64,000 nt of DNA from HK1 sp965221725. GTDB lineage: Bacteria > Pseudomonadota > Gammaproteobacteria > HK1. Positions 25,314-34,641 of the stretch are shown here, in pieces (the first letter of the stretch is position 1; the number at the start of each line of letters is the position of its first letter). The DNA lies in assembly GCA_965221725.1 (NCBI GenBank), contig OZ244909.1:1240001-1304000 (forward strand), written 5' to 3'. The notes beneath the pieces are model-generated. The model was not told the origin of the DNA, did not search any database, and saw only the letters and a program-made list of their open reading frames with translations. The position numbers and the translations under genes are program-made.

Positions 25314-25394
25314 TGCGTCACTTTCACTGCATCGGCCGGCCCGCACTCCCCGTCCACCCCGGTCTGTCCCGGTCCACCCCCCAAGAACCCTGTT

Positions 25395-25484
25395 CGAAAT
25401 TGATTTTCCACTTCATCGACCCCAATCCCCTCCCGGGCAGGGGACGTAGGCGCGTTGAATGGAAAATTGTTCTGGCCGGGGTCC
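25395..25484. repeat. 90-bp repeat, copy 1 (second copy at 47329-47419)
   Basis: Starts CGAAATTGATTTTCCACTTC and ends GGAAAATTGTTCTGGCC..GTCC. The copy at 47329 shares CGAAAT, GATTTT, CGCGT, GGAAA, ATTGTTC, GGCC and GTCC in the same order and spacing. Ends GATTTTCCAYTTC and GAATGGAAAAT are imperfect inverted repeats. Confidence 0.7.
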
Positions 25485-25502
25485 CACGAAGAGGCGCGGA
25501 GG

Positions 25503-26129
25503 ATGGAGACACCGGCTGAACGCCGGGCCCTGCGCCGCGAGATCCGTCGGCAGCGGCGCTCATTGAGCGGACCGGAGCGGCGCGCGGCGGCGCGAGCACT
25601 GTCGGACCGCGTCGCCCGCACGCACTGGTTCCGCAACAGCCGGACCATCGCCGTCTATCTCCCGAACGATGGGGAAATCGATCTCTCCCGGCTCGTCGAG
25701 CGGGCGTGGGCGATGGGTAAACGTGCCTACCTCCCGCGGCTCTTCGGCCGCCGGCTCTGGTTTCTCCCGTTCCACGCCCGGAGCGTGCTCGCCGGGAACC
25801 GCTTCTCGATCCCGGAGCCGGTGGCGCCGGCCCGCCGTCGCATCCGCCCCCTGTTCCTCGATCTGGTGCTGTTTCCGCTGGTGGCGTTCGACGAACGCGG
25901 GAATCGTCTGGGGATGGGCGGGGGGTACTACGACCGCACGTTCGAAGCAATGCGCCGCCACGCATGGCCGGGGCCGAAGCGGATCGGGGTGGCCTATGAA
26001 TTCCAGCGCGTGGACGCCCTCCCCGCCGCCGACTGGGACATTCCCCTCGACGGTGTCGTCACCGACCGCACCATCCGCGTTCCATTATCGCGCGGCGCCG
26101 GTAGCGCCCGGGGCCGCGCGAGGGCCTGA
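25503..26129 (+). CDS. fau: 5-formyltetrahydrofolate cyclo-ligase
   Basis: A 208-residue enzyme converting 5-formyl-THF to 5,10-methenyl-THF with ATP. Diagnostic segments are RREIRRQRRSLSGPERRAAA, TIAVYLPNDGEIDLSRLVERAW, the LPRLFGRRLWFLPF strand, and the phosphate/folate region DLVLFPLVAFDERGNRLGMGGGYYDRTF. The C-terminal segment ends DGVVTDRTIRV. The ATG at 25503 gives the usual N terminus; GAGG lies nine bases before it. It is directly downstream of 6S RNA, as in E. coli, where the two can be co-transcribed. Confidence 0.95.
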   Translation: METPAERRALRREIRRQRRSLSGPERRAAARALSDRVARTHWFRNSRTIAVYLPNDGEIDLSRLVERAWAMGKRAYLPRLFGRRLWFLPFHARSVLAGNRFSIPEPVAPARRRIRPLFLDLVLFPLVAFDERGNRLGMGGGYYDRTFEAMRRHAWPGPKRIGVAYEFQRVDALPAADWDIPLDGVVTDRTIRVPLSRGAGSARGRARA

Positions 26130-26322
26130 TCATTCCGGTGCACCTCCACCCGCACCCCGAGAGCGATTGGTACCGACGGCCATCGTGGCGCGATCGCGAG
26201 TTCCCTGATGTCGGAAGCTGCACCAGCCGTCCGCGCGGTGAGTGGGGGCGTCCTGCGTCTTCGCATTCGGCGGCTACAATTCCGCAGACGCCGCGCGCGC
26301 GGCCCGACGGAGCGTCCGACCC

Positions 26323-26781
26323 ATGCGTTACTGGCTGATGAAGACCGAGCCGAGCGAGTTCGGCATCGACGATTTCGCGAACTGCCCGGACCGGACCGAA
26401 CCGTGGGACGGGGTCCGCAACTACCAGGCCCGCAACATGATGCGCGACGAAATGAAGCGGGGCGACCGCGTGTTCATCTACCACTCGAACTGTGACGAGC
26501 CCGGTGTGGTCGGCACGGCCCGCATCGTGCGCGAAGGCTATCCGGACCCGACCGCCTTCGACCCCGAGGACAAGCACCACGACCCGAAGAGCGACCCCGA
26601 CCACCCCCGCTGGTACCTCGTCGACGTGAAGTTCGAACGCAAGCTCCGCCGCACCATCACCCTCGCCGAGCTGAAGGCGCAGGCCGCGCTCGGGGACATG
26701 GCGCTGATGCGTCGGGGCAACCGGCTCTCGGTGATGCCGGTAAGCGCCGAGGAGTGGAACCACATCCTGTCGCTGGAGTGA
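26323..26781 (+). CDS. EVE-domain protein
   Basis: A 152-residue single EVE (PUA-like) domain: MRYWLMKTEPSEFGIDDFAN, WDGVRNYQARNMMRD, GDRVFIYHSNCDEPGVVGTARIV, then PRWYLVDVKFERKLRR and LMRRGNRLSVMPVSAEEWNHIL. EVE domains bind modified nucleic-acid bases; in proteobacteria this stand-alone form is widespread and its cellular role is not firmly known. A TACAAT -10 box at 26275-26280 lies about 40 bases before the start, and GGAG precedes the ATG. Confidence 0.93.
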   Translation: MRYWLMKTEPSEFGIDDFANCPDRTEPWDGVRNYQARNMMRDEMKRGDRVFIYHSNCDEPGVVGTARIVREGYPDPTAFDPEDKHHDPKSDPDHPRWYLVDVKFERKLRRTITLAELKAQAALGDMALMRRGNRLSVMPVSAEEWNHILSLE

Positions 26782-26944
26782 GGCGGGTCGATCGCTTTCG
26801 CGAAAACGGCCGGACTCGAACCCGGCGTTGGCCTACAAGAGGATGGTGCAACGCCTACAACGGAGTCGCTTCAGGTCACTGGACACCCCCCCGGTACGGC
26901 TGGCGTACCATCACCGGGCACCATCGATGAAGGGATTGAGAACG

Positions 26945-27139
26945 ATGACTCCTGAAGCGTGGACGGTGATCGGTACCGGGCTCGTGATCCTCGTCGCAAT
27001 CGCGGCGTCCAATCGACAGATCCGGACCGAGCTGAACCAGGTGCACGCGGAAATCGGCAAGCTCCGGGAGCGCATGGCGAAGCTCGAAGGGCTGCTGGAG
27101 GGCCTGCGCGAGGCCATTACCGGCCGCAAGGTCACCTGA
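26945..27139 (+). CDS. Small single-pass membrane protein with coiled coil
   Basis: A 64-residue protein: TPEAWTVIGTGLVILVAIAASNRQIR forms one membrane helix near the N terminus, followed by a charged amphipathic helix (LNQVHAEIGKLRERMAKLEGLLEGLREAI). The pattern suits a small inner-membrane protein with a cytoplasmic coiled coil. An in-frame ATG at 26927 is possible. No function known. Confidence 0.65.
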   Translation: MTPEAWTVIGTGLVILVAIAASNRQIRTELNQVHAEIGKLRERMAKLEGLLEGLREAITGRKVT

Positions 27140-27177
27140 CCGCCAGCCGCCCGGCACCACGCCGGCGCACCTACCCC

Positions 27178-28695
27178 TCAGCGCAGAAACAGCCGGTACG
27201 CCGGATTTTCCGTCTCCTCCCGGTACTCGTAGCCCACCTCGTCGAGGAACGACTGGAATTCTCCGCGCTCGGCCTCCGGGACCTGGAGCCCCATCAGCAC
27301 CCGGCCGTAGGCGGAGCCGTGGTTGCGGTAGTGGAACATGCTGATGTTCCAGGGCCTGGCGCCCATGCGGGAGAGAAAGTGCATCAGCGCCCCCGGACGC
27401 TCGGGGAAGTCGAAACGGTACAGGACTTCATCGAGATCCCGGGGGGCGTGGCCGCCCACCATGTAACGCACGTGGAGCTTGGCCATCTCGTTGTCGGTGA
27501 GGTCGAGCACGGAGTAGCCGTCACTCTCCAGTGCCCCGACGAGCCCCTCCTTGTCGGCGCCGGGTTCGTGGATCTCCACTCCGACGAAGATGTGCGCGTC
27601 CGCTACGTCGGAGTAGCGGTAGTTGAACTCGGTGATCGCGCGGCTGCCGACGAGTTCGCAGAACCGGCGCAGGCTCCCGGGGCGCTCGGGGATGGTCACC
27701 GCGAGCAGGCGCTCGCGCTGCTCGCCGAGCTCGGCCCGTTCGGCGATGTGGCGCAGGCGGTCGAAGTTCACGTTGGCGCCGCTCACGATCGCCGCGAACC
27801 TTCGGCCCACGACTCCCTCGCGCTCGACCCAGCGCTTCAGGCCCGCCACCGCCAGCGCCCCCGCCGGCTCGGCGATGGACCGGGTGTCCTCGAAGATGTC
27901 CTTGATCGCGGCGCAGATCTCGTCGGTGGTGACCAGCATCACCTCGTCGACGCAGGTGCGGGCGATTCGGAACGGTTCGGCCCCGATCTGCTTCACCGCC
28001 ACCCCGTCGGCGAAGATCCCGACCTGCTTCAGGACCACCCGCTCCCCCGCCGCCAGCGCCGCGTGCAGGGTCGGGGTGTCCTCGGGCTCGACGCCGACGA
28101 TGCGGGTCTGCGGCCACAGCGCCTTGATGTAGGCGGCGATGCCGGCGATGAGCCCCCCTCCGCCGACTTCGACGAACACCGCGTCGAACGGCTCGCCCTG
28201 CTGGCGCACGATCTCCATCCCCACCGTGCCCTGCCCGGCGATGATGTGCTCATCGTCGAACGGCGGGATGAAGACCATCCCGCGTTCGGCCGCAAGCCGT
28301 TCCGCCCGCTCCTTCGCCGCATCGTACGATCCTCCCGCAAGCACCACCTCCGCCCCGAACCGTTCGACTGCTTCCACCTTGATACGCGGCGCCGTCTCCG
28401 GCATGACGATGAGGGCCCGCACCCCGAACCGGCGCGCAGCAAGCGCAACACCCTGCGCATGATTGCCGGCGGAGGACGCGATGACGCCCTGCGCGCGTTC
28501 CGGCGCAGACAGCGAAGCGAGCTTGTTGTAGGCGCCTCGAACCTTGAACGAGAATATCGGCTGAAGGTCCTCGCGCTTGAGCCACACCTCGCTGCCGAGC
28601 CGTGAGGAAAGCTTCGGGGCCAGCTCCAGCGGCGTCTCGCGGGCCACATCGTAGACCCGCGCCCTGAGGATTTTCGTGACGTAGTCGCGGGGCAT
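27178..28695 (-). CDS. ilvA: Threonine ammonia-lyase, biosynthetic
   Basis: A 505-residue PLP enzyme making 2-oxobutanoate from threonine, the first step to isoleucine. The catalytic domain has FSFKVRGAYN with the PLP Lys at residue 51, SSAGNHAQGVALAA, and the phosphate-binding VEVGGGGLIAGIAAYIK. Two C-terminal ACT-type regulatory domains follow (RLLAVTIPERPGSLRRFCELVG and YRFDFPERPGALMHFLSRMG), as in isoleucine-inhibited IlvA. Length equals E. coli IlvA. It is divergent from rpiA; the two share a 247-base promoter region. Confidence 0.97.
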   Translation of the reverse strand: MPRDYVTKILRARVYDVARETPLELAPKLSSRLGSEVWLKREDLQPIFSFKVRGAYNKLASLSAPERAQGVIASSAGNHAQGVALAARRFGVRALIVMPETAPRIKVEAVERFGAEVVLAGGSYDAAKERAERLAAERGMVFIPPFDDEHIIAGQGTVGMEIVRQQGEPFDAVFVEVGGGGLIAGIAAYIKALWPQTRIVGVEPEDTPTLHAALAAGERVVLKQVGIFADGVAVKQIGAEPFRIARTCVDEVMLVTTDEICAAIKDIFEDTRSIAEPAGALAVAGLKRWVEREGVVGRRFAAIVSGANVNFDRLRHIAERAELGEQRERLLAVTIPERPGSLRRFCELVGSRAITEFNYRYSDVADAHIFVGVEIHEPGADKEGLVGALESDGYSVLDLTDNEMAKLHVRYMVGGHAPRDLDEVLYRFDFPERPGALMHFLSRMGARPWNISMFHYRNHGSAYGRVLMGLQVPEAERGEFQSFLDEVGYEYREETENPAYRLFLR

Positions 28696-28942
28696 GGAAC
28701 AGGGCGGAGAGCAGGGTGTGAATCGGCGTGTGAACTGGAGAGAACGGGGGAATTCGTCCGGCGAGAACGGTGGCGAATCATAGCGGCTGAGCCGCCCGAC
28801 GGCACCCGCGAATCCGCAGGGGCAGGGTCTCGCTTCGACTCCCGAACTCTCCGGAGAACCCCGCGCATGCAGGCCGGAGACGCCGGGCGGAGTGTCGATG
28901 CGCGCCATTGTCCTCGAAGCAGAACGCGGCGGGAGGGATTCG

Positions 28943-29596
28943 ATGAACCAGGACGCAAAGAAGCGAGCGGTCGCGGAGGCGGCGCTGGAATTCGTGGTCC
29001 CCGGCGAACTGGTGGGGGTCGGCACCGGCTCGACCGCCAATGCGTTCATCGACGTCCTGGCGGCCGCCCGGAGGCGCATCGACGGCGCGGTCGCGAGCTC
29101 CGAAGCGACGGCGGCGCGACTCGCCGGACACGGCATTCGGGTCGTCGCCCTCAACTCCTCCGGCGATCTGCCGGTCTACGTGGACGGCGCCGACGAGGCC
29201 ACGCGGCACCGCCACCTCGTGAAGGGCGGTGGCGGGGCGCTCACCCGCGAGAAGATCGTGGCCGCGGCGGCAGGAACCTTCGTCTGCATCGTCGACGATT
29301 CGAAGGTCGTGCGCCGGCTCGGCCGGTTTCCACTGCCCGTCGAGGTCATCCCCATGGCCCGCAGCCTCGTCGCCCGCGCGCTGGTACGGCTCGGCGGCCG
29401 CCCCGAACGGCGCGAAGGCTTCGTCACCGACAACGGCAACGAAATCCTGGACGTGCACGGCCTCGACATCATGGACCCACCGGCGCTCGAGTCCGAACTG
29501 AACCAGATCGCCGGTATCGTCACCAACGGCCTGTTCGCGCGCCGCGGCGCGGACGTGCTGCTGATCGGCACCGGCACCGGCGTCGAGAGGCTCTGA
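28943..29596 (+). CDS. rpiA: Ribose-5-phosphate isomerase A
   Basis: A 217-residue enzyme interconverting ribose 5-phosphate and ribulose 5-phosphate. The substrate loops are all present: VGVGTGSTANAFID, ASSEATAARL, YVDGADEATRHRHLVKGGGGALTREK with the catalytic Asp, Glu and Lys, and FVTDNGNEILDVHGLDIMDP. A strong ribosome-binding site (GGGAGGG) lies five bases before the ATG at 28943. The ilvA/rpiA divergent arrangement is common in gammaproteobacteria. Confidence 0.97.
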   Translation: MNQDAKKRAVAEAALEFVVPGELVGVGTGSTANAFIDVLAAARRRIDGAVASSEATAARLAGHGIRVVALNSSGDLPVYVDGADEATRHRHLVKGGGGALTREKIVAAAAGTFVCIVDDSKVVRRLGRFPLPVEVIPMARSLVARALVRLGGRPERREGFVTDNGNEILDVHGLDIMDPPALESELNQIAGIVTNGLFARRGADVLLIGTGTGVERL

Positions 29597-29689
29597 GCCG
29601 CCGACTCGTTCATTTGAACCCGTTCCCGCTGTACCCTGCCGCGTCCTTAGCCCGACAGTGGAGAGTCGCCTGCACCGGCGCGAGTGACG

Positions 29690-30556
29690 CTATGCGCCCG
29701 GGAGCGTGAGACCCACCGCCGACGCCTGCTCGCGCAGGAACGGCAGCCCGATGTCGATGACCTCTTCGGGATGCTCGGCCACCGGCCGCCACACCGCAAG
29801 GCCGGCCGCGATGTCCGGATCGAGGTGCACGAAGCTCTCCAGCACCACCGGTCCCTCGAACTCCGCCTCCGCAAGCCCGCGGCACAGGCCCGTCCAGTCG
29901 AGGGTGCCGCGTCCGGGCACTCCGCGATTGCTCTCCGAGGCATGGATGTAGCCGAGGTGCCGACCGGCGTCGGCGATTCCGCGCGCCATGCCCGCCTCCT
30001 CGATGTTCATGTGATAGCTGTCGGGATGCACGAAGACGTTGTCCGCACCCACCCGTTCGATGATCTCCACCGCATCGGCCACCGTGTTGAGCAGGTGGGT
30101 TTCGTAGCGGTTGCAGGGCTCGACTCCGAACCGCAGACCGCGGTCGCGGGCCGCCCGGGCGCCGCCCTCGACGATACGAGCCACGGCGTCGCGTTCGCGC
30201 ACCGTCGGAGGTGCGCCCGAAGTCCTGCCGATCGTTCCGTAGGTCACACCCGAAAGCGCGATGGCCTCAACCTGCGCGGCGACCTCCAGGGCCCGCACGA
30301 GAAACGCGATCGCGCCATCGGAGTCCCGCGTCGCGTCGATCGTCTCGGGCAATCCGAGCGAGCAGGCGAGCCGGATGTCGAACTCCCGTGCCACCGCCCG
30401 AGTCCCCGGCGCATCGATCTCGTCCGGCCGCAGGAGGGGAATTTCCATGAGTTCCACGCCGTGCTCCTTCAGCCACGGCAGGAATCCGCGGGCCGCAGCC
30501 GGAGTCCAGGCCGGCGCGACGGCCAGGGTATGCACGCCCAGTATCGCCATCGTCAT
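29690..30556 (-). CDS. Sugar phosphate isomerase/epimerase (xylose isomerase-like TIM barrel)
   Basis: A 288-residue AP_endonuc_2-type TIM barrel. Metal-binding and catalytic positions visible are E in RFGVEPCNRYETHLLNTV, D and H in VFVHPDSYHMNIEE, H in LGYIHASESNRGVPGRGTLDW, and the late E in VVLESFV. This is the metal arrangement of ketose 3-epimerases. It is divergent from the sugar ABC importer beginning at 30804, so it probably acts on the imported sugar or its phosphate. Start at 30556 has GGGAG four bases before the ATG. Substrate unknown. Confidence 0.85.
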   Translation of the reverse strand: MTMAILGVHTLAVAPAWTPAAARGFLPWLKEHGVELMEIPLLRPDEIDAPGTRAVAREFDIRLACSLGLPETIDATRDSDGAIAFLVRALEVAAQVEAIALSGVTYGTIGRTSGAPPTVRERDAVARIVEGGARAARDRGLRFGVEPCNRYETHLLNTVADAVEIIERVGADNVFVHPDSYHMNIEEAGMARGIADAGRHLGYIHASESNRGVPGRGTLDWTGLCRGLAEAEFEGPVVLESFVHLDPDIAAGLAVWRPVAEHPEEVIDIGLPFLREQASAVGLTLPGA

Positions 30557-30803
30557 CGATCTCCCGTGAACTGCGGTGTCTTCTACCGGCGCGCTCGTGG
30601 CAGCACCCCCGTCCCGACGAGTACTGCGCCGGATGCCCCACGGGCGCCGAACCGCGCGACGGACGGCGATGGTCGCTCAGTTCGGCGCGCGATGCACACC
30701 ACTGCTTCCCGGTGCCGGTCGCGTCTGGATGACGGTTGCGCGGTTTCGTACACTCGCAGCGTCCATCCGGACATCGTGAGGCTTTCCAGTCGAGGAGAAA
30801 ACC

Positions 30804-31808
30804 GTGACTTGCATTCCTTCGTTGGTACGGCGCGCGGCACTCGCCACCGTCGCCCTGGCGGCGACTCTGGTCTCCGCCACCGCATTCGCCGACACGCCCC
30901 GCATGGGCGTCGTGGTCAAGATCGGCGGCATCCCCTGGTTCAACGCCATGGAGGTAGGCATCAAGGCCCGGGCCGAGGAGCTCGGCTGGGACGCATGGAT
31001 GGTCGGTCCGACGAGCGCCGACCCGGCGTTGCAGGTGCGCGCCGTGGAAGATCTCATCGCCCAGGGCGTCGACGCCATCGGCGTGGTACCGAACGACGCC
31101 GAGGTGCTGGAGCCGGTGCTCGCCAAGGCGCGCGAACAGGGCATCCTCGTCATCACCCACGAGTCGCCCGATCAGCAGAACGTGGACTGGAACTTCGAGC
31201 TCGCGTCCTCGACCGGCTTCGGCGAGGCTCATGCGAAGCTCCTCGCCGACAGGATGGGCGGCGAGGGCAAGTATGCGGTCTACGTGGGATCGCTGACCGT
31301 GCCGCTGCACAACGCGTGGGCGGATGCGGCGATCGCCTGGCTCGTCGAGAACCATCCGGGGATGGTCAAGGTAGCCGATCGCTTCGGGGTCGCGGAGAGC
31401 GTGGACGACTCCCGCTCCACCGCCCTCGACCTCATGCGCGCCCATCCGGACCTCGGCGGCTTCCTCGCGTTCGGTAGCCAGGGGCCGATCGGCGCCGGGC
31501 GGGCGATCCAGGAGCGCCGCAAGGCCGGCGAGGTGCACGTGCTCGGGCCGTTCTCGCCCGGCCAGGGCCGGCGTCTCGTGCATGACGGCGTGCTCACCGG
31601 GGGCTTCATGTGGAACCCCATGGAGGCGGGACGCGTGTTCGTCACCATGGCCGACCACCTGAAAAAGGACATGGCGGTCGAGAAGGGAACCATGATCGAG
31701 GGTCTGGGCGAAGTCGATCCGGACTTCGACACGCGCAACATCATCGTCGACCAGCTCGTCGCGCTGAACAAGGACACGGTCGACGGGCTGGCGGAGATGG
31801 GCCTCTAG
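30804..31808 (+). CDS. Periplasmic sugar-binding protein of ABC importer
   Basis: A 334-residue protein with a Sec signal peptide (RRAALATVALAATLVSATAFA, cleavage after AFA) and a RbsB-type fold: MGVVVKIGGIPWFNAMEVGIKARAEELGW, the VRAVEDLIAQGVDAIGVVPND strand, ILVITHESPDQQNVDWNFE, and a C-terminal DQLVALNKDTVDGL. It would deliver a pentose or polyol-like sugar to the permeases downstream. The GTG start at 30804 is preceded by GAGGAG. It is divergent from the isomerase gene and is separated from the ATPase gene by a small inverted-repeat element. Confidence 0.88.
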   Translation: MTCIPSLVRRAALATVALAATLVSATAFADTPRMGVVVKIGGIPWFNAMEVGIKARAEELGWDAWMVGPTSADPALQVRAVEDLIAQGVDAIGVVPNDAEVLEPVLAKAREQGILVITHESPDQQNVDWNFELASSTGFGEAHAKLLADRMGGEGKYAVYVGSLTVPLHNAWADAAIAWLVENHPGMVKVADRFGVAESVDDSRSTALDLMRAHPDLGGFLAFGSQGPIGAGRAIQERRKAGEVHVLGPFSPGQGRRLVHDGVLTGGFMWNPMEAGRVFVTMADHLKKDMAVEKGTMIEGLGEVDPDFDTRNIIVDQLVALNKDTVDGLAEMGL

Positions 31809-31810
31809 TG

Positions 31811-31920
31811 TCCCGTCCCTCAAGTACACGCGGACAAACGGTTGAGTTTGCCGAAGATCGAATTAGCTGTTACGGCCTGAAAGACCCGCGTTATGGTGCC
31901 CGTATTTGAGGGACACCACA
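31811..31920. repeat. Short inverted-repeat (MITE-like) element inside the sugar ABC operon
   Basis: GTCCCTCAAGTAC (31815-31827) and GTATTTGAGGGAC (31902-31914) are near-exact inverted repeats about 75 bases apart, starting two bases after the stop of the binding-protein gene. It could fold into a hairpin that attenuates expression of the downstream genes relative to the binding protein, or be a non-autonomous transposon. Confidence 0.6.
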
Positions 31921-32007
31921 CCAGATCCGGGAAGTCGGACCGAGCGCCCGTTCGGTCGTGGACGCATGCCGGGGCCGCTCGCGACGGGCGGCCCCGGAGT
32001 CGATGAC

Positions 32008-33501
32008 ATGACCGCACCGCCCGCCCTTCGCCTCACCGGCATCTCCAAGAACTTCGGAGGGGTCGACGCCCTCGTCGGCGTGGACTTCGAGGTGGCGCCG
32101 GGAGAGATCCACTGCCTCGCCGGGGAGAACGGATCCGGCAAGAGCACGCTCATCAAGATCGTGAGCGGCGTCTACCAGCCGAATCCGGGCGGGACCATCG
32201 AGTTCGCGGGACGGCGTCACGAGGCACTCACCCCCGGCCTGGCGCGACGGCTCGGGGTGCAGGTCATCTGGCAGGACCTCGCCCTCTTTCCCCACCTGAG
32301 CGTCGCCGAGAACATCGCGTTCGAGCGCAACCTCGGTCTCCGGCCCCGGCATGCAAGCCGGCGCGCCATGCGGCACGTCGCGCGCGCGATGCTCGGGCGC
32401 CTCGGCTTCGACCTGGATCCGGAGCGGCCGGTCCGCACACTCTCGATCGCCAGCCGCCAGGTCGTCGCCATCTGCCGCGCTCTCGTTGCGGACGCGTCGA
32501 TCGTGTTCATGGACGAGCCGACCGCCTCCCTCACCCAATCCGAGACGCAGTCGCTCCTCGACGTGGTGCGCCGGCTTTCCGCGGCCGGAATCGCGGTCGT
32601 CTTCGTCAGCCACCGCCTCGCCGAGCTGATCGAGATCGCCGAGCGCATCACCGTGCTGCGCGACAGCCGGCGGGTCGGCGTCTACGATGCGGGTGCCATC
32701 AACCACCACCGCCTCGCCGAACTCATGACCGGGCAGGCGCTCGACACCACGGTGCACGCCCGGGACCTCGGTCGGGAGCCCGCGATGCTGGAGGCGTGCG
32801 GGCTTGGCCGGCACGGGGAGTACGCGGACATCTCGTGCACGGTCCACCGCGGCGAGATCCTCGGGATCACCGGCCTCATCGGGGCCGGCCGTACGGAGTT
32901 CGCGCTCACCCTCTTCGGCATGACCCGCCCGGACGCGGGCGAGATCCGCCTGGACGGGACCCGGCTCACGCTTCGCTCCAACCGGGACGCGATCGCCGCC
33001 GGGATCGCGTACGTATCGGAGGACCGGCTGACCCTCGGCCTCGTGCAGGCGCAATCGATCACTGACAACGTGGTAATGGCCGTGATCGAGCGTCTGCGCC
33101 GACTGCGCTGGTTCATCGATTCCGAGCGCAAGGCCGGCACGGTTCGGGAATGGGTGCGGGACCTCTCCATCCGGATCGGCGCCCCCGAAGACCCCTTGAC
33201 GACCCTGTCCGGCGGCAATCAGCAGCGGGTGGTACTCGCGAAGTGGCTCGCCACGACCCCGCGGGTACTCATCCTCGACTCGCCGACGGTGGGGGTCGAC
33301 ATCGGCGCCCGGGCCGCGATCTTCGAGATCGTGCGCCGGCTTGCCGGACAGGGGATGGCGATCCTCCTCATCTCCGACGAGGTGCCCGAGGTCTACCACA
33401 ACGCCGACCGCATCCTGCACATGCGGGGCGGAAGGATCGTCGGGGAATACCGCCCCGGGGAGACCGGCCTCGAAGCGCTGGAGGAGATGGTCTATGGCTG
33501 A
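32008..33501 (+). CDS. Sugar ABC transporter, double ATP-binding protein
   Basis: A 497-residue fusion of two ATPase domains in the RbsA/XylG class. Domain 1 has Walker A GENGSGKST, signature-like LSIASRQVVAICRALV and Walker B IVFMDEPTASL. Domain 2 has the degenerate Walker A GLIGAGRTE, signature LSGGNQQRVVLAKWL and VLILDSPTVGVDIG. Such asymmetry is normal for sugar importers. The ATG at 32008 (MTAPPALRLTGISKNFGG) gives the standard N terminus; further in-frame starts lie upstream at 31966 and 31906 (the latter inside the inverted-repeat element). Confidence 0.92.
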   Translation: MTAPPALRLTGISKNFGGVDALVGVDFEVAPGEIHCLAGENGSGKSTLIKIVSGVYQPNPGGTIEFAGRRHEALTPGLARRLGVQVIWQDLALFPHLSVAENIAFERNLGLRPRHASRRAMRHVARAMLGRLGFDLDPERPVRTLSIASRQVVAICRALVADASIVFMDEPTASLTQSETQSLLDVVRRLSAAGIAVVFVSHRLAELIEIAERITVLRDSRRVGVYDAGAINHHRLAELMTGQALDTTVHARDLGREPAMLEACGLGRHGEYADISCTVHRGEILGITGLIGAGRTEFALTLFGMTRPDAGEIRLDGTRLTLRSNRDAIAAGIAYVSEDRLTLGLVQAQSITDNVVMAVIERLRRLRWFIDSERKAGTVREWVRDLSIRIGAPEDPLTTLSGGNQQRVVLAKWLATTPRVLILDSPTVGVDIGARAAIFEIVRRLAGQGMAILLISDEVPEVYHNADRILHMRGGRIVGEYRPGETGLEALEEMVYG

Positions 33502-33552
33502 GAGGGTGCCGTCCTCGCCCGCGGGCGGCCGCGGATCGGGAAAGAGTCGGCC

Positions 33553-34641
33553 ATGACCAGGGCCCCTGATCCGCACCCGCCCCCCGACGGACGCGACGGC
33601 GCGAACGGTTCACGATCCGGCACCGCACACGGACTGCTCCGTCGCCTCCGCATGGTTCCGCTGCCCGCATCGACCGAGGGCTGGCTCCTGATCGTCATCG
33701 TGGTGATCGCCACAGCGCTCGGCCTCACCACCGACACCTTCCTGACCCTCGTCAACCTGTTCGACCTGCTCAACATCAGTGCAATCAATCTTGTCTTCGC
33801 GGCCGGACTGCTGGTCGTCCTGGTCGCGGGCGGAATCGACATCTCGTTCGCGGTGGGGGCATCGGTGGTGCAGTACCTCACCGCGCTCGCGGTCATGTCA
33901 ATCGGCGGAGGAAGCTGGATATCGGGCATCGTGCTGGCGATGGCCTTCGGCTTTGCACTCGGAGCATTCAACGCGGCGCTCATCCACTACTTCCGGATCA
34001 TCTCGATCGTGGTGACCATCGCCACCTTCAACCTGTTCTTCGGCCTGCTCATGTTCTTCACCCGAGGGGTCTCGATCTACGACCTGCCGGACTGGTGGCT
34101 CGACCGGGTGATCCTCTTCGAGTACGAAACCACAGGCGGGGACTTCGCGGAGATCACCCTGCCCGTCGTCGCGACCGCGGTCACCGTGTTCATGACGTGG
34201 GTGCTGCTTCGCCGCCTCAACGTCGGGAGGCAGCTCTTCGCCCTCGGGGACAATCCCGAAGGCGCGCGCCGCATCGGAGTCAATATCGCCGCGATGCACT
34301 TCCTCGCCTACGGATGGCTCGGGATCTGCGCCGGCGTCGCCGGGCTGATGCAGGCGCACTACGTCCAGGAGGTGGTCCCGAACGCGCTGTACGGGCGTGA
34401 ACTCGACGTGCTCGCCGCGGTGGTTCTCGGCGGCGCCCGCCTCGGCGGCGGACGCGGCACGATCCTCGGGGTCATCCTCGGAGTGTTCCTGATCGCGATC
34501 ACGCGCAACGGCCTCAATCTTCTCGGGATCTCTCCCTACGCGTTCCAGATGCTGATTGGCGTCGTGCTCCTCGCCGCGATCACGACGACGAACGTCTCCT
34601 GGGCAAGGCTCCTCGGTCGGGCCCGGAGGAGCGAAGCTTGA
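33553..34641 (+). CDS. Sugar ABC transporter permease 1
   Basis: A 362-residue inner-membrane permease of the BPD_transp_2/RbsC type with about eight to ten hydrophobic helices (WLLIVIVVIATALGL, INLVFAAGLLVVLVAGGIDIS, IVTIATFNLFFGLLMFF and others). The loop LGDNPEGARRIGVNI is the conserved coupling segment that contacts the ATPase. It follows the ATPase gene by 51 bases and overlaps the second permease (TTGA). Two different permeases imply a heterodimeric channel. Confidence 0.92.
   Translation: MTRAPDPHPPPDGRDGANGSRSGTAHGLLRRLRMVPLPASTEGWLLIVIVVIATALGLTTDTFLTLVNLFDLLNISAINLVFAAGLLVVLVAGGIDISFAVGASVVQYLTALAVMSIGGGSWISGIVLAMAFGFALGAFNAALIHYFRIISIVVTIATFNLFFGLLMFFTRGVSIYDLPDWWLDRVILFEYETTGGDFAEITLPVVATAVTVFMTWVLLRRLNVGRQLFALGDNPEGARRIGVNIAAMHFLAYGWLGICAGVAGLMQAHYVQEVVPNALYGRELDVLAAVVLGGARLGGGRGTILGVILGVFLIAITRNGLNLLGISPYAFQMLIGVVLLAAITTTNVSWARLLGRARRSEA

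Noticed and set aside
26795..26845. Minus-strand GCCGGGTTCGAGTCCGGC resembling a tRNA T arm
   Set aside because: No acceptor, D or anticodon stems can be drawn around it; at most a tRNA-like fragment.
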